Positions 25,823-35,184 of a stretch of 64,000 bases of DNA are shown piece by piece. Under the pieces are notes generated by a model that searched no databases, was not told the origin of the DNA, and worked only from the letters and a program-made list of their open reading frames with translations. The translations under genes were made by a program, and so were the position numbers. Within the stretch, counting starts at the first letter, position 1. Every line of letters starts with the position of its first letter. The stretch is from Streptomyces fructofermentans. Lineage in GTDB: Bacteria > Actinomycetota > Actinomycetes > Streptomycetales > Streptomycetaceae. The DNA lies in the NCBI RefSeq assembly GCF_014651055.1, contig NZ_BMWD01000030.1, positions 18,985-82,984 on the forward strand. The letters run 5' to 3'.

Positions 25823-27658
25823 GTGGATCGCACCGGACACAACGGCCGCAGCAGACCATTCGTCCGTCGCCACCGAAGGTTCGTCGCCGTGTGCACGGCC
25901 ACCGTTCTGGCCCTGCCCGGCCTCGCCGCGCTCTCGTCGGCCGCCCGTGCGGCCGACGCGGACCTCGCCCGCAACGGCGGCTTCGAAGCCGGCCTCGACG
26001 GCTGGACCTGCACGGCGGGCACGGTCGTCACCTCACCCGTACGCAGCGGCGGTTCGGCACTGAGGGCGACCCCGGCCGGCAGTGACAACGCCCGGTGCGC
26101 GCAGACCGTGACGGTCAGGCCCGACTCCCAGTACACACTCGCCGGATACGTCCGCGGCAGCTACGCCTACCTCGGCGCGAGCGGCACCGGCACCACCGAC
26201 GTCTCCACCTGGACGCAGTCCGCGCCGGACTGGCAGCGGCTCGCCACGACCTTCCGCACCGGCCCCTCCACCACCCGGGTGACGGTCTACACCCACGGGT
26301 GGTACGGCACCGGCGCCTACCACGTCGACGACCTCTCCCTGGTCGGACCCGGCGTCGACGCCGGCCTCCCGCCCGCCGCGCCCACCGGCCTCACCGTCGG
26401 CCAGATCACCTCGACCAGCGTGGGGCTGTCCTGGCCCGCGGTCCCCGGAGCCACCGGGTACGCCGTCCACCGCGACGGGGTGAGGGTCCAGTCCGCGAGC
26501 GGCACCTCGGCCACCGTCGGCGGGCTGTCGCCCTCGACGGCGTACTCCTTCCAGGTGTCCGCCGTGAACGACGCCGGCGAGTCCGCGAAGTCGCCGGTCG
26601 CCACCGCGACCACGACGGCGGGCTCCGGCGGCGGCCCCTCCCCGCTGCCCGCCCACGCCCTGGTCGGCTACCTCCACGCGAGCTTCGCCAACGGCTCGGG
26701 CTACACCCGCATGGCGGACGTCCCCGACAGCTGGGACGTCATCGACCTGGCCTTCGGCGAACCCACCTCGGTGACGTCCGGGGACATCCGCTTCGACCGC
26801 TGCCCGGCGACCGAGTGCCCGAACGTCGAGAGCGACGCCGAGTTCAAGGCGGCGATCCGGGCGAAGCAGGCCGCGGGGAAGAAGGTCCTGATCTCCATCG
26901 GCGGCCAGAACGGCCAGGTGCAGCTCACGACGGCGGCGGCCCGCGACCGGTTCGTCTCCTCCGTGTCGGGCATCATCGACGAGTACGGGCTCGACGGCCT
27001 GGACATCGACTTCGAGGGCCACTCGCTCTCCCTGAACGCCGACGACACGGACTTCAAGAACCCGAAGACACCGGTGATCGTGAACCTCGTCTCGGCCCTG
27101 AGGACCCTGAAGGCCGCGTACGGCGACGACTTCGTCCTCACGATGGCGCCGGAGACCTTCTTCGTCCAGCTCGGGTACCAGTTCTACGGAACCGGCAAGT
27201 GGGGCGGCCAGGACCCGCGCGCCGGCGCCTACCTGCCGGTCGTCCACGCCCTGCGGGACGACCTCACGCTGCTGCACGTGCAGGACTACAACTCGGGCCC
27301 GGTCATGGGCCTCGACAACCAGTACCACTCCATGGGCGGCGCGGACTTCCACGTCGCGATGACCGACATGCTCCTGACGGGCTTCCCCGTGGCGGGCGAC
27401 GCGAACAACGTCTTCCCGCCGCTGCGCGCCGACCAGGTCGCCATCGGCATGCCCGCTTCGACCAACGCGGGCAACGGGCACGTGTCGACGGCCGAGGTGA
27501 ACAAGGCGCTGGACTGCCTGACCAGGAGGACCGGCTGCGGCTCGTACGTCCCGCACGGCACCTGGCCCGACCTGCGCGGCCTGATGACGTGGTCGATCAA
27601 CTGGGACCGGCACAACAACGCCGAGTTCTCCAGGAACTTCGACGCCTACTTCGGCTGA
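25823..27658 (+). CDS. Secreted GH18 chitinase with CBM and FnIII domains
   Basis: A 611-residue exported enzyme. A signal peptide ending near ARAADA is followed by a beta-sandwich carbohydrate-binding module (about 25-175, LARNGGFEAGLDGWTC...). A fibronectin III domain covers about 185-270, then a GH18 catalytic domain runs to the end. The active-site DxxDxDxE reads DGLDIDFE, with the catalytic Glu at about 398. It hydrolyses chitin outside the cell. GTG at 25823 has GGAGG five to six bases upstream; a longer frame from 25751 would begin inside the promoter. The DasR-like site ties it to the chitin/GlcNAc regulon. Confidence 0.93.
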   Translation: MDRTGHNGRSRPFVRRHRRFVAVCTATVLALPGLAALSSAARAADADLARNGGFEAGLDGWTCTAGTVVTSPVRSGGSALRATPAGSDNARCAQTVTVRPDSQYTLAGYVRGSYAYLGASGTGTTDVSTWTQSAPDWQRLATTFRTGPSTTRVTVYTHGWYGTGAYHVDDLSLVGPGVDAGLPPAAPTGLTVGQITSTSVGLSWPAVPGATGYAVHRDGVRVQSASGTSATVGGLSPSTAYSFQVSAVNDAGESAKSPVATATTTAGSGGGPSPLPAHALVGYLHASFANGSGYTRMADVPDSWDVIDLAFGEPTSVTSGDIRFDRCPATECPNVESDAEFKAAIRAKQAAGKKVLISIGGQNGQVQLTTAAARDRFVSSVSGIIDEYGLDGLDIDFEGHSLSLNADDTDFKNPKTPVIVNLVSALRTLKAAYGDDFVLTMAPETFFVQLGYQFYGTGKWGGQDPRAGAYLPVVHALRDDLTLLHVQDYNSGPVMGLDNQYHSMGGADFHVAMTDMLLTGFPVAGDANNVFPPLRADQVAIGMPASTNAGNGHVSTAEVNKALDCLTRRTGCGSYVPHGTWPDLRGLMTWSINWDRHNNAEFSRNFDAYFG

Positions 27659-27668
27659 GGGCCCGGCT

Positions 27669-28562
27669 TCACGCTCGTGGGTCCGGCCCGGCAGGGGACC
27701 GCCCGGTGGCGGCCCCTGCCGCCTGGGCCGGCTCCTGGTCCGAGGGCGGTCCGTACCGCTCGACGACCAGCGCCATGACGTACAGGACGATCAGCGAGAG
27801 CACCCAGCTCCCCGCGACGTCCAGGGGCCAGTGGTAGCCGCGGCGGACCAGCCCGAAGCCGACGGCTCCCGCGAGCACCGCCCAGCCGATGACGAGTTCA
27901 CGGCGGAGGTAGCGGCTGCGCAGCCAGGGGAGCAGGAGCAGGCAGGCCGCCCCGTAGCCGACGGCCGCGGTGGCCGTGTGGCCCGACGGGTAGTAGCCGT
28001 CGCCCCCCATGCCGGGCGGCCCGGTGCGGCCGATGACGATCTTCAGCGGGACGACCAGCGCCGGTACGGCGGCCAGGGCGCCCACCGCCGCGAGGGGCGG
28101 CAGCCACCAGCGGGGGAGGGCCGCGCGCCGGGCGCGCCACGCGACGTGCGCGGCGACCGCGAGCAGGACCGGGACGGCGACCGTGATGTTGCCGAGGTCG
28201 GCGAGGAGTTCGGCGGCCCGCTCGGGCAGGCGGCTGTCCGCGACCGTTCCGGCGAGGCGCTCGTCCGCCCGGCGCAGCGGCGTGTCGACGGCCGCCTGCC
28301 AGGTCAGCAGCGCGAAGAGGAGGAGAAGGGGGCCCAGGACCCAGGCCGGCCGCCCCGGAACAGGGGGGGTGGTTCCGGGGCGGCCGATCAGATCGGGTTG
28401 TCGCGCGCCCCGGGGGGTTTGGGGCGAGCGACTGTCCGATCGGTGAGGAGACCCGGAACCAGAGGCTCCGGTTGTGTGCGCGATGGCACGACCAGGGCGT
28501 AGCCGGGGAAGCTCCGACCCGGAGTCGCCCACAGTCCCCTGTGGGCGGGGTGTATCTCTCAT
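27669..28562 (-). CDS. PAP2-type membrane phosphatase
   Basis: A membrane protein of up to 297 residues with the phosphatidic-acid-phosphatase signature: KIVIGRTGPP, YYPSGHTAT and RRGYHWPLDV. About five helices surround these motifs. Enzymes of this family remove phosphate from lipid or isoprenoid phosphates at the membrane. The first 75 residues before the first helix are Ser/Pro/Arg-rich and overlap two strong C-loop hairpins (6C-like RNA). In-frame starts exist only at 28562 (ATG, possibly leaderless, TAGGTT eight bases upstream) and 28532 (GTG), so the N-terminus is uncertain. Confidence 0.8.
   Translation of the reverse strand: MRDTPRPQGTVGDSGSELPRLRPGRAIAHTTGASGSGSPHRSDSRSPQTPRGARQPDLIGRPGTTPPVPGRPAWVLGPLLLLFALLTWQAAVDTPLRRADERLAGTVADSRLPERAAELLADLGNITVAVPVLLAVAAHVAWRARRAALPRWWLPPLAAVGALAAVPALVVPLKIVIGRTGPPGMGGDGYYPSGHTATAAVGYGAACLLLLPWLRSRYLRRELVIGWAVLAGAVGFGLVRRGYHWPLDVAGSWVLSLIVLYVMALVVERYGPPSDQEPAQAAGAATGRSPAGPDPRA
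28348..28440 (-). ncRNA. 6C-like small RNA (two C-loop hairpins)
   Basis: Read on the minus strand, the first hairpin (28440-28392) is ATCGG, internal loop, TCGC, bulge, CGCCCC, loop AAACCCCCC, then the full complementary series. The second (28385-28348) is a perfect 14-bp stem GGCCGCCCCGGAAC with loop CACCCCCCCT. Two adjacent stem-loops each exposing six or more cytosines is the definition of the actinobacterial 6C RNA. The element overlaps the PAP2 5' coding frame in the same direction. No clear promoter of its own was seen. Confidence 0.55.
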
Positions 28563-28595
28563 CTGCCTAGAACCTACGGCAGCCGCAGGTCGTCC

Positions 28596-28618
28596 GACAG
28601 GAGGAATCGCGTCCTGTC
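28596..28618 (-). terminator. Hairpin downstream of gabT
   Basis: GACAGGA / TCCTGTC, a 7-bp perfect stem with a nine-base loop, 76 bases beyond the gabT stop and before the PAP2 promoter region. Confidence 0.45.
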
Positions 28619-28693
28619 ATCCACCTCGCACACGTTCTTCACACGCCCCTCTCCTCCCGGCCCAACGGCCGCAGCCGATGAGCCGTACCCCGC

Positions 28694-30028
28694 TCAGATG
28701 CGGGTGAACGCCTGCTCGATGATGTCGAGGCCCTCGGACAGCAGGTCCTCGCCGATGACCAGCGGCGGCAGGAAGCGGAGCACGTTGCCGTAGGTGCCAC
28801 AGGTCAGGACCAGCAGGCCCTCCTGGTGGCAGGCCTTCGCCAGCGCGGCCGTCGCCTCGGGGTGCGGCTCCTTGGTCGTACGGTCCTTGACCAGCTCGAT
28901 CGCGATCATCGCGCCTCGGCCCCGGATGTCGCCGATGATGTCGAACTTCTCGGCCATCGCGCCGAGGCGCGCCTTCATCGTCGCCTCGATCGCCTTGGCG
29001 CGGGCGTTGAGGTCCAGCTCCTTCATCGTCTCGATGGAGCCGAGGGCGCCCGCGCAGGCCACCGGGTTGCCGCCGTAGGTGCCGCCCAGGCCGCCCGCGT
29101 GCGCGGCGTCCATGATCTCGGCGCGACCCGTGACGGCGGCGAGCGGGAGGCCGCCCGCGATGCCCTTGGCGGTGGTGATCAGGTCCGGGACGATGCCCTC
29201 GTCCTCGCACGCGAACCACTGGCCCGTGCGGCAGAAGCCCGACTGGATCTCGTCCGCGACGAAGACGATGCCGTTCTCCTCGGCGAACCGGCTGATCGCG
29301 GGCAGGAAGCCCTTGGCGGGCTCGATGAAGCCGCCCTCGCCGAGCACCGGCTCGATGATGATCGCGGCGACGTTCTCGGCGCCGACCTGCTTGTTGATCA
29401 TGTCGATGGCCTGGGCGGACGCCTCGGCGCCGGCGTTCTCCGAGCCCGTCGGCCAGCGGTAGCCGTAGGCGACCGGCACGCGGTAGACCTCGGGCGCGAA
29501 CGGACCGAAGCCGTTCTTGTACGGCATGTTCTTCGCGGTCAGCGCCATCGTCAGGTTCGTACGGCCGTGGTAGCCGTGGTCGAAGACGACGACGGCCTGG
29601 CGCTTGGTGTGGGCACGGGCGATCTTGACGGCGTTCTCGACGGCCTCGGCGCCCGAGTTGAACAGGGCCGACTTCTTGGCGTGGTCACCCGGCGTGAGCT
29701 CGGCCAGCGCCTCGGCGACGGCCACGTAGCCCTCGTACGGCGTGACCATGAAACAGGTGTGGGTGAAGTCCTGGAGCTGGGCGCTCGCCCGGCGCACGAC
29801 GGCCTCGGCGGACGCGCCGACACTGGTCACGGCGATGCCGGAACCGAAGTCGATGAGCCGGTTGCCGTCGACGTCCTCGATGATCCCGCCGCCGGCGCGC
29901 GCGGTGAACACGGGCAGGACGGACCCCACACCCGCCGCGACCGCGGCGGTGCGTCGGGCCTGCAGCTCCTGGGACTTCGGGCCGGGAATGGCGGTGACGA
30001 CGCGGCGCTCCTGCGGAACTGCGCTCAT
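28694..30028 (-). CDS. gabT: 4-aminobutyrate aminotransferase
   Basis: A 444-residue class III aminotransferase. The phosphate-binding loop is NSGAEAVENA, the cofactor aspartate is in VADEIQSGF (about 259) and the PLP lysine is in TTAKGIAGG (288). IIEPVLGEGGF and RGRGAMIAIEL are typical of GabT. It converts GABA and 2-oxoglutarate to succinate semialdehyde and glutamate. ATG at 30028 is preceded by GGGAG at six bases. With the polyamine genes upstream in the window and the aldehyde dehydrogenase at 35.2 kb, it forms the GABA-to-succinate end of the pathway. Confidence 0.92.
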   Translation of the reverse strand: MSAVPQERRVVTAIPGPKSQELQARRTAAVAAGVGSVLPVFTARAGGGIIEDVDGNRLIDFGSGIAVTSVGASAEAVVRRASAQLQDFTHTCFMVTPYEGYVAVAEALAELTPGDHAKKSALFNSGAEAVENAVKIARAHTKRQAVVVFDHGYHGRTNLTMALTAKNMPYKNGFGPFAPEVYRVPVAYGYRWPTGSENAGAEASAQAIDMINKQVGAENVAAIIIEPVLGEGGFIEPAKGFLPAISRFAEENGIVFVADEIQSGFCRTGQWFACEDEGIVPDLITTAKGIAGGLPLAAVTGRAEIMDAAHAGGLGGTYGGNPVACAGALGSIETMKELDLNARAKAIEATMKARLGAMAEKFDIIGDIRGRGAMIAIELVKDRTTKEPHPEATAALAKACHQEGLLVLTCGTYGNVLRFLPPLVIGEDLLSEGLDIIEQAFTRI

Positions 30029-30328
30029 GAGGGGCTCCCTGGGGGTCTTGCGAACGGCTTGCGGACGGCTCGCGAACGGAATCTCTTCGGACGCTCGGCT
30101 TCCTTCTTCGCAGGCTAGGGCCGGTAATGGAGGGTGGGCATGCTCCATCTGGGCGTTGTCGGCGAATCCGCTTGTCCGCCGTGGACATAGCGGGCCCGCG
30201 GCGCGGATCGGGGCGCGCCGGGGCGGGCGGCGGCCGAGTCGCCGCGATCCCGGCCGGGTAAGCGGTGAACTCCCCTTGTGGGGGCGTTAGATTGACTCGC
30301 TGACGACATATGGAGCGGCTGGTCAGGG
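30029..30328. other. Divergent intergenic region gabT / TraD-like gene
   Basis: 300 bases without a gene. It holds a direct repeat of GCGAACGG (30050, 30071) near the gabT start and an inverted repeat TGTCC-N5-GGACA at 30173-30187. Both are candidates for regulator binding; no firm promoter was assigned. Confidence 0.4.
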
Positions 30329-32464
30329 GTGGCAGAGGCGATGGACAGCGACGGCACGCAGGACGCACGGGGCACGCACGCCGATCGTGTGCCGCGGCCG
30401 GCCGGGCCGCCGCAGGTCCCGCCACGGCCGGCCCAGGCCCCCGGGACGCCCCCGCCGACCGACGGGTCCGCCTTCCTCGCCTGGCTGCGGACCCCGCGCC
30501 CCGAGGCGGCACCGGGCGTCTGGCGCTTCGGGCACCTGCCCAGGCCGGAGGAGGAGCCCGAGCGGATTCCCGCCCGGCAGCTCATCAGCGGGGCGCTCAT
30601 CGCCTTCCTCGTGGGCTGGCTCATCTGGTCGCTCCTGTGGAACGGCTACCTCGGCGGCTGGTGGCTGCTCCCCCTCTACGCGATGATCCCGGACTCCTGG
30701 GCCGAGCCGCACAGCTTCGGGTCCGTCGTGGTCGTCTACGCCTACTACCTGGCGATCGCCCTCGGCATCATGGTCGGCGTCGGGCGGCTCGGCCGCTGGA
30801 ACGAGGTGTGGCGGCGGTACGGCGTCCCCGCCTGGCGCCGCGCCACACCCGCGGCCGAGCGGCCGCCCGCCCCCGCGGAGGACCCAGCGCAGTGGAACCA
30901 GGTGCGCGCCGCCGGCGCGGCCGAGGCCGCCGACCGGCTGGGCGCCGAGGCCAGGTCCGGACGCATGCGGGACGTCGACCACGCGCGGATCTCCCGCGCC
31001 TGGCAGGGCGTGCGCAGCGGCCGGCACAGCCTCGCCACCTTCACCGGAGCCGTGCTGAAGGACGGCGCCGCCGCCTGCCTGCACCCCTCCGGCGACCGCG
31101 ACCTGCCCGGCAGGCTCGCCCGCCACGACCTCGTCACCGGGCAGGTGCGGATCGGCACGACCGCCGACGACCCGCGCAACCCGTACGCCTACCGGGGGAC
31201 CGGGCTCGCCCTCGGCCCCGAACTGCTGGGCACCTCGCTGCTCGCCGTCGGCCCCGCCGGGTCGGGCAAGAGCGGCCGGGTCGTCCGGCCGCTCGCCGAG
31301 TCCCTGTGCCTGCACGCCCTCGCCGGACGGGCCGCCGTGGTCGTCGTCGGCGCCGCGGGGGCCGGGCTCGGCCCGGTCGACGCGTACGACGTCGTGGTGC
31401 GGGTCGGGAACCCGGAATCCGTGTACGACCTCGACCTGTACGGCGGCACCACCGACCCGGACGAGGCCGCCGCCGTCCTCGCCGAGGCGCTCGTCGGCGA
31501 CCTCGCCGACCCGCACCCCGGCGGCGACAGCAGGCGCTCCACGACCGTGCTCGCGCAACTCCTCGGGCCCTACCGGGCCGTCCACGGGCGCTTCCCCTCC
31601 GTGCCCGAACTGCGCCGGCTGCTCGACGGCGCCCCCGAGCCGCTGAGGGAACTCCGCAAGGGGCTCACGGACTCCGGGCAGGACTCCCTGCTGCGCGAGC
31701 TCGACGCGCGGGAACGGCAGCTCGGGCACCCCGGTGACGTGGGCGGCGTGCTCGCAGACCGGGTCGCCCTGCTCGACCGGCCCGCGTTCGCCGGCTTCTT
31801 CGACACCTCCGGGCAGTCCCGGCCCTTCTCCCTGCGCGCCCTGGACCATCCGGTGCGCGTCCGGATCGACCTGCCCGAGCGCGGGCACGCCGACGCCTCC
31901 CGGATGCTCGCCCGGCTCGTCCTCGCCCAGTTCGCCGCCAGCGTCTCCGTCCGCGAGGACCGGTCGCTGTTCGCCTGCCTCGTCCTCGACGACGCCACGG
32001 GCGTGATCACTCCCGGGGCCGTACGCGGCATCCAGCGCCTGCGCTCGGCCAACGCCGGCGCCGTACTGACCCTGCGCACGCTGGACGACGTCCCCAGGGC
32101 CCTGCGGTCACCGGTGCTCGGTGCCATCGGGTGCCGGATGGCGCTCTCCGGCCTCACCCCCTGGGACGGCCAGGACTTCGCCGAGGTCTGGGGCAAGGAG
32201 TGGACCGAGGCGCGGGACGTCACCGACCGCCAGATCATCGCGGAGACACCGGCGGGCAAGGCCGTGCACATGCTGCGCCGGGTGATCACGGGAAACGCGC
32301 CGACCGCCCGCGCCGTGACCGTGCGCCAGGTCGAGCGGGAGCGCTGGTCCGCGTCCGAGCTGGCACACGGGGTGCCGCCCGGCCACGCGGTCCTGTCGCT
32401 CACCGGTGTCCGGGGGGAGCACGCGCCGCCGCTGCTCGTCGACCTCCGGGACCGGCACGAGTGA
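30329..32464 (+). CDS. VirD4/TraD-like membrane ATPase
   Basis: A 711-residue protein. A Pro-rich N-terminus is followed by two membrane segments (about 84-120 and 131-153) and a cytoplasmic ATPase domain. Walker A is GPAGSGKS (308-315) and the Walker B-like site is LFACLVLDDATG, with two aspartates. The topology matches type IV coupling/TraD-TraG proteins that pump DNA or protein, yet no other conjugation gene is nearby. It lies between gabT (divergent) and pucR (downstream, same strand, about 200 bases). GTG at 30329 is used; ATG at 30341 is an alternative. Its role in this metabolic setting is unknown. Confidence 0.75.
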   Translation: MAEAMDSDGTQDARGTHADRVPRPAGPPQVPPRPAQAPGTPPPTDGSAFLAWLRTPRPEAAPGVWRFGHLPRPEEEPERIPARQLISGALIAFLVGWLIWSLLWNGYLGGWWLLPLYAMIPDSWAEPHSFGSVVVVYAYYLAIALGIMVGVGRLGRWNEVWRRYGVPAWRRATPAAERPPAPAEDPAQWNQVRAAGAAEAADRLGAEARSGRMRDVDHARISRAWQGVRSGRHSLATFTGAVLKDGAAACLHPSGDRDLPGRLARHDLVTGQVRIGTTADDPRNPYAYRGTGLALGPELLGTSLLAVGPAGSGKSGRVVRPLAESLCLHALAGRAAVVVVGAAGAGLGPVDAYDVVVRVGNPESVYDLDLYGGTTDPDEAAAVLAEALVGDLADPHPGGDSRRSTTVLAQLLGPYRAVHGRFPSVPELRRLLDGAPEPLRELRKGLTDSGQDSLLRELDARERQLGHPGDVGGVLADRVALLDRPAFAGFFDTSGQSRPFSLRALDHPVRVRIDLPERGHADASRMLARLVLAQFAASVSVREDRSLFACLVLDDATGVITPGAVRGIQRLRSANAGAVLTLRTLDDVPRALRSPVLGAIGCRMALSGLTPWDGQDFAEVWGKEWTEARDVTDRQIIAETPAGKAVHMLRRVITGNAPTARAVTVRQVERERWSASELAHGVPPGHAVLSLTGVRGEHAPPLLVDLRDRHE

Positions 32465-32665
32465 GGGCCGCGGGACTCCGGGGGACGGCCGGGGGACTTC
32501 TGGCCTGAGGGCTTTTTGAGGGGTGCGCCGGGCACGCGGTCCGGGCACGGGGGTCACGGGGCGACCGTACGGTGAGGCAGAATCGACACAGGTCGTTCAT
32601 ACGTTGCGGCCAAAGGAACACACCGTCCGTGACCGTCGAAGAACCCGTGAAGACCTGAAGGCACC

Positions 32666-34471
32666 ATGCCCCCCACGCTCGGCTCGCTCGTCCACCACTC
32701 GGCGCTCAAACTCACCGTGCGCGCGGGCGGGGAACGCCTCGACACCCCCGTGCGCTGGGTCCACGCCAGCGAGCTCACCGACCCCGTGCCGTACATGGAG
32801 GGCGGGGAGCTGCTGCTGATCACCGCCCTCAAGCTGGAGGCGGAGGACGCCGACGCGATGCGCCGGTACGTGAAGCGGCTGGTGGGAGCCGGGGTCGCCG
32901 GGCTCGGCTTCGCCGTCGGCGTGCACTACGAGCAGATCCCCGAGGCCCTCGTGGACGCGGCCGAGGAGGAGGGGCTTCCCCTCCTGGAGGTGCCCCGCCG
33001 CACACCCTTCCTCGCCATCAGCAAGGCCGTCTCCGCCGCCATCGCGGCCGACCAGTACCGCGCCGTGACCGCCGGGTTCGCCGCGCAGCGGGAACTCACC
33101 AAGCAGGCGCTCAGCGACGGGCCCGAGGGCCTGCTCTCCGCCCTCGCCTCGCAGGTCGACGGCTGGGCCGCGCTCTACGACGCGTCCGGCGCCCTCGTCG
33201 CCACCGCGCCCGACTGGGCCGGACGCCGGGCGGCCCGGCTCACCGCTGACGTGGAACGGCTGCGCGAGCGGGCCGCGCCCGCCAGCTCCGTGGTGGGCGG
33301 CCTGGCCGAGGACGGGGAGGACCGCGTCGAGCTGCACTCCCTGGGCACCGGCCGGCGGGCCCGCGCCGCACTGGCCGTCGGCACCGCCGCCGCGCTCGGG
33401 ACGGCCGAGCGCTACGCCGTGCACTCCGCGATCGCCCTGCTCACCCTGACGACCGAGCGGTCCCGCGCGCTGCACGCCGCCGAGCAGCGGATCGGGGCGG
33501 CCGTGCTGCGGATGCTGCTGGCCGGACAGTCCGACCACGCCCGCGCGGTTGCCGGCGACCTGTACGGAGGGCTGCTCGACGCGCCCTACCGGATGATGCT
33601 CGCCGAGGCCGCGTCCGCCTCCGCCGGGCGGGCCCGCGCCGGTGGCGGAACGGCTCCCGGCGGCACCGGGAAGGGTCGGGCGGGTGCCCCGGCGGGTGAG
33701 GCCGCCGCGGCCGTGCTCGCCGTCGCCGACGAGGTCGTGCACGCCGGGGGCGACCTGCTGGGCGGTCTCGCCGAGGTGGTCGAGTCGGCCGCGGCCCGCT
33801 CCGGCGAGACCGTGCTCGTCGTACCGGACGGCGAGCGGCTCGTCGTGCTCGCCGCGGACGGGGGCGCGGTGGTCTCGGCCTGCGCCCAGTACGCGGAGGC
33901 CGTGGGCGGCGCGCGGGGTGCCTCCGAGCCGGGCGGCGACGAGGACGAACTGGTCGTCGGGCTCTCCGCGCCCGCCGGGCCCGTGGCGGCCGCGGCCGCC
34001 TACAAGCAGGCCGAGCAGGCCCTGTCCGTGGCCCGGCGCCGGGGGCGGGTGCTCGTCGAGCACGAGGAACTGGCCGCCGGGTCCGTGGTGCCGCTGCTCG
34101 CGGACGACGCGGTACGGGCCTTCGCCGACGGGTTGCTGCGCGCGCTGCGCGAGCACGACGCGACGGGCCGGGGGGACCTGGTGGCCTCGCTGCGCGCCTG
34201 GCTGTCCCGGCACGGGCAGTGGGACGCGGCGGCGGCGGATCTCGGCGTGCACCGGCACACGCTGCGGTACCGGATGCGGCGCGTGGAGGAGATCCTCGGG
34301 CGCTCCCTGGACGATCCGGACGTACGCATGGAGCTGTGGCTCGCGCTGAAGACGACCGCGGGGGCGGACACCCCTGCCGGCCGGGTGGGCGCGGTCGGCG
34401 CGGCTGCTCCGGCGAACACGGCGGCCTCGGCGGACACGGCAGCCTCGGCGGGACCGGGTACGGGGGAGTAG
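32666..34471 (+). CDS. PucR-family transcriptional regulator
   Basis: A 601-residue regulator. The N-terminal PucR ligand-binding domain covers about 5-120 (HASELTDPVPYMEGGELLL). A middle region follows, with an Ala/Gly-rich insert at about 320-350. The C-terminal HTH_30 domain is WDAAAADLGVHRHTLRYRMR, then RVEEILGRSLDD. An Ala/Thr-rich tail ends the protein. PucR-type proteins activate catabolic genes for purines, GABA or other nitrogen sources. Its place between gabT and the next aldehyde dehydrogenase suggests control of GABA use. ATG at 32666 is preceded by GAAGG. Confidence 0.9.
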   Translation: MPPTLGSLVHHSALKLTVRAGGERLDTPVRWVHASELTDPVPYMEGGELLLITALKLEAEDADAMRRYVKRLVGAGVAGLGFAVGVHYEQIPEALVDAAEEEGLPLLEVPRRTPFLAISKAVSAAIAADQYRAVTAGFAAQRELTKQALSDGPEGLLSALASQVDGWAALYDASGALVATAPDWAGRRAARLTADVERLRERAAPASSVVGGLAEDGEDRVELHSLGTGRRARAALAVGTAAALGTAERYAVHSAIALLTLTTERSRALHAAEQRIGAAVLRMLLAGQSDHARAVAGDLYGGLLDAPYRMMLAEAASASAGRARAGGGTAPGGTGKGRAGAPAGEAAAAVLAVADEVVHAGGDLLGGLAEVVESAAARSGETVLVVPDGERLVVLAADGGAVVSACAQYAEAVGGARGASEPGGDEDELVVGLSAPAGPVAAAAAYKQAEQALSVARRRGRVLVEHEELAAGSVVPLLADDAVRAFADGLLRALREHDATGRGDLVASLRAWLSRHGQWDAAAADLGVHRHTLRYRMRRVEEILGRSLDDPDVRMELWLALKTTAGADTPAGRVGAVGAAAPANTAASADTAASAGPGTGE

Positions 34472-35184
34472 GTCCCGCCCGCCCCGCCCTTTCGGGTGAA
34501 CCGGCCCCGGGGCGCTCGCCGCGCGGGTGCCGAGGGGGCGTCGCGGGGTGCCCGGGGGCGGGCCGGCCCGCCCCGAGCAGGCCGGCCCGCGGCCGACGGT
34601 CCGGGTCCGCGGGACGCGTGGGCCGGGGCGGCGGGTGGTCGGCATCCGGATTCGGCATCCGGCATCCGGCGCGGGTCCTGGGCCGGACGCCTGGCGCTCG
34701 GTGCGGGCGGCACGGTGGTGCGGGGGCCGGCAGTCCGGCTCCCCGCGTCGGCGACCGGGCCGCAGTCCTCCGTACAGGGGCCACCCGCTCGGCGCGTGGC
34801 GCGTACGGGCCGTGAGCCCGGGGCGGGGGCGGTCCCGACGGGCGGGTCCGATGGCGCGGGCCGGCGGGGCGTGCGGCCGTACGGGTTGGGCGGGCGGGCG
34901 CGTACGGGCCGGCCGGCTGCGCGAGGCGGCCGTACGGGGCAGGCGGGCGGGGGCTGCCGGTGGTCCGGCGGGTGTGCGGTCCGGACGGGGAGGTGCTCGC
35001 GTCGGGCGGGGCGCCGTCCGCGGGGCGGAGCCCGCCGGGGCCCTCGTACGGATCGGGTGTACGACAAAGCGGAGTGGCCGCGCCGGGGAGTGCTACTGGG
35101 CGGACAAACGACCGCGGGGCAGGTCGGGCCTACCGTGGGGGTGGAAGACCCCCAGACACACCAACGGAAGGGCCGGGAAACCCA
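34472..35184. other. Long GC-rich gap with short repeats
   Basis: 713 bases with no supportable gene; every open frame is composition-driven. It contains GGCATCC three times (34641-34667), the complement of the heptamer seen in the kinase pseudogene, and many GTACGGG words. The last 120 bases are less GC-rich (GTACGACAAAG, GGACAAACGACC) and probably carry the promoter for the aldehyde dehydrogenase gene. Confidence 0.5.

Noticed and set aside
28442..28566. Riboswitch (c-di-AMP or cobalamin type) in the PAP2 leader
   Set aside because: Several hairpins exist, but the conserved sequence boxes of those riboswitches are not seen; only the adjacent 6C-like element has a matching architecture.
30329..32464. 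Integrative conjugative element
   Set aside because: A single TraD-like ATPase without integrase, relaxase, replication gene or attachment repeats does not support a mobile element.
34472..35184. A decayed gene between pucR and the aldehyde dehydrogenase
   Set aside because: No frame in this gap shows a recognisable motif; composition alone explains the open frames.
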